Positions 11,851 through 22,414 of a stretch of 64,000 nucleotides of DNA are shown in pieces (the stretch's first letter is position 1; every line of letters starts with the position of its first letter). Origin of the DNA: Paramyrothecium sp. XJ0827 (Eukaryota; Ascomycota; Sordariomycetes; Hypocreales; Stachybotryaceae); contig JAJFPB010000004.1 in assembly GCA_020881915.1 (NCBI GenBank), forward strand, positions 3,100,001-3,164,000, read 5' to 3'. The translations under genes and the position numbers were made by a program. The notes beneath the pieces are model-generated. The model searched no databases. It was given only the letters and a program-made list of their open reading frames with translations, and was not told the DNA's origin.

Positions 11851-12476
11851 ATGGTATGTTTGAACTGTCACTCTCGGCTTCAAATTGATGTTCTTGCCGT
11901 AACATGTCCTAGGCCACTGCAGAGACCGTCGACCTTGGCCCGTCCCATCCGCCCAAGGAGGACTCTATCGAGGCCTTTAACGTCATCCTGCCTGACCTGA
12001 AACGAGAACTGATCCGCATTCGCCGTGATCATCAGAGTGAGTGCATCTTTTCGAACTTTACTCTCAACGTGGTCACACAAAGCTAATACTGACCCAGAAC
12101 ATGAGCCTGAATACTTCGCTGCCGCGGTACGGACTGCCTCGCCAATGATCCCGCATCCCCCGGTCAAGAAGCTAACGCATCTTGGTTTCACTAGGACAAC
12201 CTCGACGATGAACAATTGGCTGGCTTTTCCGCCGACAATCTTGAGGCAGTGCGGGTTGCCGTGTCGGCCTACGGCATTCATCTCTTTGCCAAGGTCCGCA
12301 TCCCCGCCCTGCCCGAGTCTGGGCCGTCATACATCCACATCCGCATCTTCACAACGGGAGCGGACAGCACAAAACTGCACAGCATCCACACTGAAGAAAA
12401 GGACGCCGAGGATGGTGGCAAGACATACCGTGCCATTTTCACAAAGGACGACGAGTTGGAGTGGTTCGATACCTGA
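11851..12476 (+). CDS. Small protein with stefin (cystatin)-like C-terminal half
   Basis: Exons 11851-11853 (the ATG alone), 11913-12036, 12098-12126 and 12195-12476 join in phase to 145 residues. There is no signal peptide or membrane segment. Residues about 68-143 resemble the stefin fold: a strand with LFAKVRI, then SYIHIRIFTTG, then a final KDDELEWF, which matches the usual end of intracellular cystatins. The canonical QxVxG inhibitory loop is not present; the aligned place reads AVSAYG. The N-terminal half is acidic and helical (PDLKRELIRIRRDHQ). This likeness is my own pattern match and is inference; the alternative is an unrelated fungus-specific protein. Its stop lies only 69 nt from the stop of MAK21. 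Confidence 0.8.
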
Positions 12477-12545
12477 GGTAGACAAGCACGGCGCAGAGTA
12501 CTAGCAGTAATTCCTTGATTGTTTTGGTTAAGCTGTCTAATTGTT

Positions 12546-15500
12546 TCAAACACCTTCCTCTTCCTTTGCAAGAAGCTCCGCGTAGTCGTCCACGGATGCA
12601 AACATGGGCAGTGCCTTGAGCGCCTTTCTCCTCGACCTAGCTGTGTTCTTCTTCGTGTCCTCCTCCGCGCTGTCCTCCTCAACCGGTGCCGCCACCAGCT
12701 CGTCTGATCCCGCTTCATCTGCGTCTTCCGCATCTTCCACATCTTCCGCATCCGAGAACATGCTCAAATCATCGTCGTCCATATCGCTGTCCAGGTCAAT
12801 TGCCGGCGAGTCGTCACCATCGGATGCCATGTCGTCCATATCCAAGTCGTCGAAGCCATCCTCCGAGCCGTCGCCCTCAACGTCAGGCTGAGCGGCCACC
12901 AACGCCTTCCAGATCTCGTCTTCTTGTGCGTCCTCGTCTTCGGCAGGTGCGCTACGTGCAACTGGCTTGGGCTCCTTGGCGACATGCTGGAAGTACTCGT
13001 GGAAGAAGACATCTTCAGCAGCAACGTCCTCGGCCTTCTTCTTCCAGAACGCCGGTGTGTTGACTGCTCCAGTAGCGCCAGCACCCCTGCTGCCGAGCCA
13101 AATATCTCCCAGATCCTTGTTGACCTTGACAGGTTGCATAAGAGAGGTACCACGTGAAGAGTCTGTCGCTTTAGCATTCCTGTAGACAAATTTATCCAGG
13201 AACCTAATGAGTGAATGGCTTTCGAGGTCAGGCTTCTTAAACTCCTGCGCATCAAGCACTGAGGCGGCGAGGACATTGACTGAAGGGTGGAAATGCGCCA
13301 ACGTCGGTATCTAGAACGAGTCAGCCGCAAGCAAATAAACTGAAGAAAATGATGGCATACCAATTCCCACAAGCAGCTCCTGTTTGCGTTGCTGTGCTCA
13401 GGATCTCTCTTACGACCGTCATAGACAGGCCTTGCCTCTGCTGGCTCGTCGTCAAATATCGACTCCTCGGGTTGATCAATCAGAGTGGACAGGTCTGGGA
13501 ACGTCTTGCGTAGGTGCGAAAGCACATAGAGCAAGCCGCAGATGAAGGCCGGCTGGTGCAGTCCGGCAATTTGCAGCATCCTCTTCGCGAAAGCCTTGAC
13601 TCTCCTCACGTCAACATCGTTCTTGAGTGCACGAAGCAACAAGTTCAAGTAGAGTGACTGCTTCGATGAGGTCACCAAGCGAGGATCCAACAGGGATTCG
13701 TAAAGGACCCGGTAAAATCGATCGCTTGCAATATTCCTGGAGGTCGAAAGATGCTGAATGAGTAGAAGCGCCTGCACACCGGTATTGAAGTTCGCTGAAT
13801 GTGCTATCCTGAAGAGAGTGTCCAGATGCTTTTCCATTCTATCGAGTTGTTAGTGATTTCAAGGGACACAGAAAAGAGAACGTACATGGCTTCGTTTGCA
13901 CCCACGAACGGCGCCGCACGGTTGACACCGGTCAGAATAGCGGACACTAGCTTGTCAGCTGCCTCTCCTTCTTGCTCAGGAGATGTGGAAGAAGTGGAAG
14001 ATGTAGGCTTCGTAAACTTCTTATTCTTCCTCACGTCGCCTTCTTTGGCTCCCTTGAAACCGTCCGATTTGGGCTCCCCCAGATTGCCGGACCTCAGCAT
14101 TGTGACGAAAAGATCGAAATAAATCCGCACCAGGGATTCTGCAACAGCCGGTTCCTTGCTTGTCAAAATTGTTTGATTCAAGGTTGTGATTGCGTAATAT
14201 CTGGTTCGGTGATCTTGGCCGGGACGGAGGAGCACTTCTTGCTCAACGGCCTTGACGATGACGGGCTTCATTCCCGGGTGAAGATTCTGGAGTTGCAGTA
14301 GCAAGTACGACGCCCTAGACGCAATCTTCCGGCTCCTGTCACCAAGTTTGTTGACCAAGAGCCTCATCAAATTCGCCTCTTGTTCCGGCTTCTCCTTGAG
14401 CAGTCCGTATAAGAGGTCGACGGCTCGGGAACGCGAGTACTCGATCTCGTCGGAGCACCAAACTTCAAGCAACTGAATAACTTTGAAGTATGTCTCCTTG
14501 AGCCAATCCTCGTAGATCCATGAAATCAAGTGGGCCTCGGTGATCTTGCCTGGCAGAGCTTGACCTGGCGTCCATGTCTTGACCAGATTACGCTGAAGCG
14601 TCCCGAGAAGACCTGGTTGGGTTCGAAACGTGCGCAAGCGACGATCGGAAGGAAGCAACGTGCCAGGCCCAAGCAAATCGACGAGAGCGCCGATGGCGCC
14701 AATTGCCTGGGCACGGCTCTTCTTGGAGGCCAGGGACATGAGGGCGTCGAAAGCGCGGACGTTGTGGACAGGCGATTCTTGAATGGCGAGTGTGAGGGCG
14801 GAAATTTTGTCAGTGAGTGTACCGGACGACATGATGGTAGACAAGAATTTGTGAGACGACGAGGCGAAGACGCTAGTTCTGTATCTGGCCGCATCTGCTT
14901 CGAGCAAAGTTGTGGCATGTCTCTTCAGAGATTCGACGGCACCAGTGAATGGGCCGAGCTGATCAGTTGTCGGTCCTGGGAGCTGACCTAGTTTGCTTGC
15001 GTGCCAGTCTGCGCGAGGTTGGTAGACCTGAATTACTGGGGTTAGTGGTCAGACAAGTTGCGAAAAGTAGGAACGAGCTTACCAGGCCTGGTATCTTGCC
15101 GGCAATGTCCTCAGCTTCAGAAGCATCCTGTTCCTCATCCGAGGCGTCGGCGACTGCCTCATCCTCTTCCTCTTCCTGCGCCTCTGGCTCGGCCTCCTCG
15201 TCGCTAGCCTCGCTTGGTGCATGGTCGGCCAGGCCGAGCTCTTTGGAGAAAGCAGCAAGCTCGTCTTTCAAACGCTTGTCTATGGGCTGATCCGAGCCCT
15301 TGACGTACTCGTCGTCGGACGAATCCACATCGTTGATGAGCTCGAGGTCCTTCTCGTCGCCTCCCAGGGCTTTGATTTCCGCAAGCAGAGCATCTTGGTC
15401 CTCCTTGGACAGTCTCTTCGCCGGGCCCACATCTGAGTTGCGCTGCCTCTTCTGCTGCGGCTTGGGTGAGTCGTTGGTAGGAGGCTGCTTCCGCTTGTGG

Positions 15501-15619
15501 TCGTTGCCGCTTAAACTCTTGTCAATCTTGGAGGTGATTTGCGACAGAGTATTTTCATTGAAGCTCTGTCCGTTGCCCGAGTGCCGTGGGCCCTTGCCCT
15601 TCTTCTGGTGCTTTGACAT
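12546..15619 (-). CDS. MAK21: Ribosome biogenesis protein MAK21/NOC1 (CBF family)
   Basis: Exons 15619-15083, 15027-13886, 13838-13361 and 13310-12546 give 973 residues, close to yeast Mak21. Noc1 binds Noc2 on 90S/66S pre-ribosomes and is needed for 60S export. An acidic and basic N-terminus (SDDEYVKGSDQ, long E/D runs) precedes DWHASKLGQLP and the HEAT-like region. The CBF/Mak21 domain follows with MEKHLDTLFRIAHSANFNTG, VQALLLIQHL and LHQPAFICGLLYVLSHLRKT. The tail is highly acidic and ends in MFASVDDYAELLAKEEEGV. The start is the ATG at 15617-15619 (MSKHQKKGKG). It diverges from ProRS over 324 nt. A longer frame at 12764-13837 reads through the last intron and is not coding beyond it. Confidence 0.95.
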
Positions 15620-15943
15620 GATGGCGACACGGCTCACTCAGAACAGAAAAGTTATGCTTGGCCGAGTTCAAATGAATTGCGATAAGTCGTGAAAAGCAAC
15701 TTTTTTCGAGGGTCGCTGTTGGCTTATCTTATCGATTAGGAGCCCCACCAAAAAGGTACCAGGCGTCTATCGCGGCTTGGCGGCTGTCTTCCGTCGCCTA
15801 CCTCACTTTATCCATAAACATACATTCATGATCTCATTCGCATTTCTTACTCGGCACTGAACGTGCCATTGGGTCCAATTTACCTTTGCTAAAAGTAGAA
15901 TGCCGGTATAACATTTTCAATTGGACCTGTTCGCTGGCTCAAC
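15620..15943. promoter_or_regulatory. Short divergent promoter, MAK21 / mitochondrial ProRS
   Basis: 324 nt separate the two start codons, so cytosolic ribosome assembly and mitochondrial tRNA charging share one promoter interval. No clear TATA box is visible. Confidence 0.5.
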
Positions 15944-17992
15944 ATGTCGTCCATCGGGCCGTTAAGACTTGGCCGCGGAGCTCGAGGCTGGACTTTCACT
16001 AAGCTGCAGATCCGAGCTCTGTCTCAAGCAGCGTCGAACCCCAGGCGAGCTATCCTCTCCAAGATATGGATCCCCACGGGCGGCGTCTCTGCCACCGAAG
16101 GCGAATGTAATGTGCCTATCCATCAAGCGCCTGCGTGTTGCTGACAGACTCGAAACAGCTGGGCATGGGAAACTCATTCGCGCCGGGTTCCTACGCCAGG
16201 TCAGTTGCTTGCTCTGGTAAAGCTTGGTACTGGTCTAATATCATTTCAGTCCCAGTCAGGCATCTTTCATTTGCTGCCGCTTGGCCTGCGCGTGCAAAAC
16301 AAGATTGAAGAACTCCTCGACAAGCACATGCAGTCGATAGGTATGCTGTTGCATTATACGGGGTGAGCAAATGGCTAAACAATTTGTACAGGGGCTTCAC
16401 GCTTAGCCCTTTCATCAATCACAACAGAGGAGCTATGGAGGAAAAGCGACCGTCTTGATCGCGTGGGCTCAGAGGTTGGTCTGCTAGAGTATGTTTCCAG
16501 GCAATCACTGACAGTAGGCAGCTGTTCCGCTTCAAAGATCGTAAGGAGATGCCGCTCATGCTGTCTCCCACACACGAAGAGGAAATTACCACTCTGGTCG
16601 CAAGCACTCTGAACTCATACAAGGACCTCCCCTTGAGGCTTTATCAGATCAGTTTGTGTCCCCGACATGGACATTGGTCTCGTACACTAACAGAGGTCCG
16701 CAGCACGCAAATATCGTGATGAGATTCGTCCAAGGCATGGCCTCCTACGATCTCGAGAATTTCTGATGAAAGATCTTTACACCTTTGACGTGTCTCAGGA
16801 AGCTGCGCTCGACACGTATCGAGACGTGTCTGCGGCGTATAGGGCGTTCTTCGCGGACATGAAGCTACCGGTCCTCGAAGCTGAAGCTAGCTCAGGTGAT
16901 ATGGGTGGCGATCATAGTCACGAATATCACCTTGCCAATCCAATTGGTGAAGACACGATTGCGACCTGCACAGATTGTGGCTACGCTGCCAACGATGAGG
17001 TTGCCATGGCTCGATCAGCGCCATCTGCTGCTCTGGACGATCCTGAAGCGACTCCCTCGCACTTTGGCGTATGGCGCGGCATATCAAAGGACAGGAAAAC
17101 GCTCATCAATGCCTGGTATCCAAGGTCAGGGGAGGCCGATGCTGATGGCAACATCAACATTCATGCAATCAAGGCCGTTATACCGGATATTGACGCCAGT
17201 ATCAACGATCCCCTACAGGCGTGGAGTGACGCCGTGGGCGCAGCCGAGGCAGACACGAGTGTTGAGGCAGGGAAGTTGCAGCTCTTGAACGTCATCGACT
17301 CGAGGCTCGTCACAATATTTGAAGACTTCCGAGACAGACTCGACGTCATACCTTCACAACTTGAGGGCAGGACCATCCGGCAGTCCTCACTCACAATTGC
17401 ACCATCCGGTCAAAGCCTGAACCTGCTGCAGCTGTCAGATGGCGATGGGTGCCCACGTTGCGAGACCGGCTCCCTCAAAATACACCGAGCCCTCGAACTT
17501 GGACACACCTTCCTCCTGGGAACCCGATACTCAAAGCCACTGGATGCGCTCGTCACGTTACCACAGTCGCCCGCTTCTCCGGTCCCAGTTCAAATGGGCT
17601 GCTTCGGCGTTGGCCTTTCTCGCATCTTCGGGGCGGTGGCTGAACATTCAGCCGATGAGAAGGGGCTGAAGTGGCCTCGCGCCATCGCGCCATATGAAGT
17701 GGTTGTCATTCCCACATCCGGCGTCACGCAGGAGTCTCTTGACCTGTACGATGAGCTTACTTCCGGCAATTCGGGGCCTCGCCTCGATGCTGTTCTAGAC
17801 GACCGTAAAGAGACGTTTGGCTGGAAGATGCGGGACGCTGATATGACAGGGTATCCAGTAACTGTCATCTTGGGGAAATCATGGCGCGAGCAAGGAACAT
17901 GCGAGGTCCAGTGCAGAGCCCTGTCGCTCAAGGAGAACGTGTCTGTGAATGTTCTCTCGGATTACTTGAAGGATGTTTTGGCCAAGCTGTAA
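15944..17992 (+). CDS. Mitochondrial prolyl-tRNA synthetase
   Basis: Exons 15944-16106, 16159-16199, 16250-16340, 16392-16474, 16522-16651 and 16704-17992 join to 598 residues. This is a bacterial-type class II ProRS. Seen motifs are [20 protein letters not shown] (motif 1 region), [13 protein letters not shown], motif 2 [16 protein letters not shown], and motif 3 [18 protein letters not shown]. An HGTP anticodon-binding domain follows from about [16 protein letters not shown]. The first ~50 residues are basic with few acids ([20 protein letters not shown]), a good mitochondrial presequence, so action in the matrix is inferred. A middle segment with paired cysteines ([13 protein letters not shown]) sits in the editing-domain position typical of this subtype. 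Confidence 0.96.
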
Positions 17993-18991
17993 GATTGTGT
18001 AGAATAGTATAGAACGTTGGGTGTACGACCACTGAACAATGTAAGGAGCATAAGGGCTTGGTCACAGGAGTTGAATGTAACACTAAATATTATTCAGAGA
18101 AACATCCTGGGAAATTGTTCGCAACCTCACACTGGTCTAAGACTGTGGAGATTCTACCCAAATCTCGCCTTCTGAGTATAGTCAGTGAATGAATCATGGG
18201 AGATGAATTTGGGCGAAGAGGCGATTCTACGGCAGTGCTTGTCACGCAGTAATCTGCTGTGTTGTTCTGCTCCTGATCAAATTGTAGAAGGTGAAAGTTG
18301 TTTTTCAAGTGGGCATCCAGAACTTAAACGATCCTAGTTTTACAAGCCGTTCCAATGTCTTGATGGTTTACAGTTTGTATCTGGTCAGTTATGCCTTTGA
18401 GGCCAACAAGGTCTCTTACCCTCCAACCACTTTGGGTCGCCACAGCCTGAGCAGTTACTGCATCACACAGTATTACCCTTGAATCAGTCTCTTCATAGTG
18501 CATGGTGGTGTGGATTCTACAGACCGTAGTCGTTTTCTATTAGAGTAAAGCTCTGCAAAATGATCTAAGTGTAAAAATTTTCAGTAATATTTTGAGGTAT
18601 CAGGACATTTTTTCTTAAAACAAAGGCAAAATTGCTATACCTCTTACAAGTTCATGCTAGAGTCGTGCAGGAGGTGGTTTACACGATTGTTTGTCACGTC
18701 ACTCCAACACGCCTTAGGACAGTTATTATGAGAGGCACATGGTCAATGTCTATCGATGTCTATGTCTTAAGCACAATTTTCCTGGTCTACAAAAATCCAC
18801 CAGCATGTTGGAAAGCAACAATATTTTAATCTGAAAAGGGGAGCGGGTTTGTCATGTGCAAGATTGACGTCGGAGCGAGCATGATCGGCGGCAGGCCACC
18901 CCACCCTCCCAAATATTCTAGAAGCGCTCGCACTCGCATGGAGGGGCCTACACCACCAGCTTCCCGCATTCAACCTCGCACCGACGCGACA
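17993..18991. other. AT-rich intergenic region
   Basis: The ProRS 3' side and the prefoldin promoter. The block 18520-18850 is clearly AT-richer than the genes around it. No open frame over 70 codons has family features. Confidence 0.5.
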
Positions 18992-19746
18992 ATGTCTGGT
19001 CAAGGTCAACAAGGTGTGCCAACTCCCCTTGAGTAGAAAACCCCCTTCCATGACGTGCGCCAGAGTACTGACGTTCCATCGCCCCAAACAGTCAACCTCG
19101 AGACGCTCGACCCGCAGCAGCTCTCGCAGGTCAAGAAGCAGCTGGACGAGGAGCTCGAGCACCTGACGAACTCGTACAGCCAGCTCCACGGCGCGCAGAA
19201 CAAGTTCCGGGAATGCCTCCGCTGCGTCCAGGCCAGAGCCGCCGCCCCTGAGGGTACGCCATCCCCTACCGCGATCGAAGCCCAGCGACGCATCGTTTCC
19301 CTCCCTCCTCCTCCACCGCCGGGTCGAAGCTAACACTCGCGGCCGGGCCGCTCCAGGCTCAAACTCGGTGCTCGTCCCCCTGACCAACTCGCTATACGTC
19401 AAGGGTGAGTTGGTAGACGCCGAACGGGTGCTGGTGGACGTCGGAACCGGCTTCCTGGTTGACAAGGTAGACCCCTGGCCCATGCGTGCGCATGCGCTGT
19501 CCCTGATGCTGGGTTGCTAAGAGGCTGTGCAGAAGCTCAAGTCGGCCGAGAAGTTCTACGAGGGCAAGATGCAGGAGCTAGGCGAGAACCTGAAGGATCT
19601 GGAGGCGATTGTTCAACGCAAGCAAATGAACGCTCGCACCGTGGAAGAAGGCAAGTTGCAATTCGTCCCAGTCGATGGCCACTCCACTAACTTTGACCCC
19701 TTTTACAGTGTTACGGCAGAAGATCATGGCTGCTCAAGGTTCATAG
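18992..19746 (+). CDS. GIM5: Prefoldin subunit 5
   Basis: Exons 18992-19013, 19092-19253, 19357-19466, 19533-19650 and 19709-19746 give 149 residues, the normal length of this alpha-type subunit. Prefoldin is the jellyfish-shaped chaperone that hands nascent actin and tubulin to CCT. Two coiled-coil arms flank the beta hairpins: [20 protein letters not shown], then [20 protein letters not shown] and [12 protein letters not shown], then [20 protein letters not shown]. The last intron (19651-19708) starts with GCAAGT instead of GT: only this GC-AG junction restores [12 protein letters not shown]. The gene converges on the next one with 171 nt between stops. Confidence 0.94.
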
Positions 19747-19917
19747 ACTCAATGAAAAGCAATTCCTGTTATTGAAGCTATCGATGAAGAAAGCAGTCGT
19801 CATGTCCAAGGACAAATGACTGCGGTGCAAGGTGGGCTTGAGGCTCCCTCGATATACCTTACCTTGATAGCTCGTCGATTACTTGATTCGAACCGATCCT
19901 GTCCTGCTCTGCTCTGC

Positions 19918-21610
19918 TCAGCTCAGGCCCACGTTGTTCAAAGCCTGTTGCACCTCAAGGATACACTGCAGAAATTCCTCGTATCTCTGTTGCAACGACG
20001 GTTCTTCACCTGGCCACATGTACTTGAGCTCGTCGCCCCAATCTCTCCTGAGCTTCCCCGGTTTGACATAATTAATAGCTTCGTCCCAGTGCATTCCAAA
20101 AGCCTGGGCGCCCCAGGTTTCGAAATCAGCATCTCGGCTTACTTCTAAGCCCTTCCAGGTGCGTGTCGTGCTGATTTCTACCGCATATGCCGTGTCTCTG
20201 ATTGGCATATCTGTAGACATCCTGATCTGGGTGGATAGAACTTGCGGGTTGTCTGGTATCAGCCCGTGAAGTGAGAGCCTTGGGAATCTGAGTAGGCCTT
20301 GCTCGGCATCGTCGTCGGTGATTCTCACACGGATCTTCTTTTCTAGAAGAGCCAGCATGTTGTCTGGGATGTGTTCGAGTGTCTCTGAAGCATCTACTCT
20401 CAAACTCCAATCAAATTGCCTATAGTTTCAAAGTAAGCCGGGAATTGCCTCCGCATGATGCTAGTCTGTCACTCACATGTCCGGCGCTACTACTGTCCAG
20501 TTCAAAGGCGCACAGTGCGCCATCCTCTTCATTTTTACGTTCGATATCTGCGGGTCCGCATGTGCCAAGATGGTGATGTCGGCTTGCAGGAGCGCATCTT
20601 CGAGAACAAGGACAAGAGTACACTTGCGATGGTCATCTGGTCTGCTACAGAGCCCACCGTCAGGCTCAGTCAGGATTGCAACGGCCTCGTTGGCTTGGTG
20701 AGCCCGTTGAAGCCTACGTAATGGTAAGCATGATTTCTTTGAGATGCAGCGGGTTGACTTGCCTCGTCTCCAATCTCGCCCGTCCTCGGCGAGACCAGTT
20801 GCCCGCCATGGTGGCAAGATCGTCAAAGGAATGCCCATCACTTGTTCTTGTTGTCGCAATCTTGCTCCAGGTGACGAAATGGCCAAAATGGACTCGCATC
20901 TGAAGATGCTGGTCCAGGGCCATGACAGTGTCAAAGGACGGTTCGGCTTCGGCATAGAGTCGCGAGATACAAGCCTTCATTGCAGCTTCTGGTTGAATTG
21001 TATTTGGTGATGGGTTTGCGATTTCAGGTCGTGAGCTCGCGTTAAAGACAATCATGTCTTGATTGCTAGCTCTGGTCGGTGGCTGTACAATGAACCGGGT
21101 GCCTATGTTTTCATTTGCGAGACGCATTTCGCAGACCCAAAGGTTAACGGCCGCGATACCTTCCTTGAGGGCTAGGATCGCCTCCGCATAGATGACGAGG
21201 ATGTGTGGTTTTGGCTTGGTTATCCAGACCTTGAGAGTTTTCCGCAATTCGTCAAGAGCGCCCAAGTCATCAAGAGCAATTGGGAGAAGGTGTTTTCCTG
21301 GCAAAACAAGACGAGCCTGGGAGTGGTGTTAGTCTGTTCCTGAGTCGAATGGTGTGTTTGTTACCTCAACAAGGCCGCCGCGCTCAATGGGCGGAGGACC
21401 GAGATATACCTCGTCCTTGATGACAGCGGTCTTCTGACGGTGATCATCGTACTGAGACTTGGCTGTTGCCATTCTCGGTTGCTTCGCAAACCCGTGATTG
21501 GTTTTGCGCTCGCCGCTCTGTTCGACAGCATGACGAGGAGGTGGCACATTGCGAGTCCCAACAGCGAAGCCAGCTCCTCTGCCGGGACGTGAAGATCTCC
21601 CACGACCCAT
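19918..21610 (-). CDS. Unrecognised conserved-looking protein with Gly/Arg-rich N-terminus
   Basis: Four exons (21610-21365, 21316-20763, 20713-20477, 20419-19918) close in phase to 512 residues. The second intron (20714-20762, 49 nt) is GC-AG: AG|GCAAGT to TACGTAG is the only phase-consistent solution joining the two strongly coding frames. The N-terminus MGRGRSSRPGRGAGF is RGG-like, suggesting RNA contact. The body is an even mix of strands and helices with LDDLGALDELRKTLKVWITK, HILVIYAEAILALKEGIAAV and LALLEKKIRVRITDDDAEQG, and no transmembrane segment. I do not recognise a named domain. Codon use is like its neighbours. A KH-like or other RNA-binding fold is a guess only. Confidence 0.8.
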
Positions 21611-22414
21611 CTTCAGGTAACAGGCTTCAAGTCTCGAGCCTAGCTCATTCAACCGAGAAAGAGAACTTTCTGGGCTTTGGAACCATGTTTGAAAGAGGGA
21701 GAGAAAAGTTTTTCGGGTGAGCGGAGAGCGGAGAGCAAACAATACGGAGGAGAAATAAATAAGGGGACTGGCAAACGGCTGCCAGCTGACAGAGGATGAA
21801 GGGTAAGGTACTCCGAGACAGGCAGAGGCAGAACGACCAGGCAGTGGAGAAGTGATAGGTACCTACCTTACCTCACATACACTGATCTGCCACCGAAAGG
21901 TTATAAGTGGGAAAATACATAGGCGCATCGGAAGGGAAGCTGCGCAGGCATGGATTCACCGTGCAACACTCACCAATGCGAGGTTGCCGCTGTGCCTGTC
22001 CGTGATTCACCGCTTTGGTCAACACAACAAATCGAGAGTGACGGTTGAGTTATGGAGCAAATAGCCACTTTTGGATCCAAATACACATGATTAACTTATT
22101 TTGGTGCTTGAACTGTCATTGCAGCTTCTTACATGCAGACGCAAACAGAGGTTGGCTACATCACAGGACTTCCTACCGTCCAATACCTGTTTGTCTATTA
22201 GCTCCATAGCTGCGCAGGCGTCTTATGAAAAAAAGGAATCACTATTCAATTTGTAAAGCTCACGATCTGGTGATGGTGTTGTAAACTCTTTGTTGTGGCT
22301 TCACAAGTCATCCGTCGTCGTTGGCAGCTCTCTTATCGTCGCCCTGATAAGAGCTCCCAATATGCAACTAATAAGTTGCAACCAACGCCACGACGCGTCT
22401 CAGCAACGCGTTAA
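21611..22414. promoter_or_regulatory. Divergent promoter region, unknown gene / ORC1
   Basis: Contains GGTACCTACCTTACCT at about 21858-21873 and AT-rich DNA at 22060-22260. No gene is supported. Confidence 0.5.

Noticed and set aside
12764..13837. 357-codon minus-strand frame
   Set aside because: It is MAK21 exon 3 read through its downstream intron; the last ~190 residues lose family similarity.
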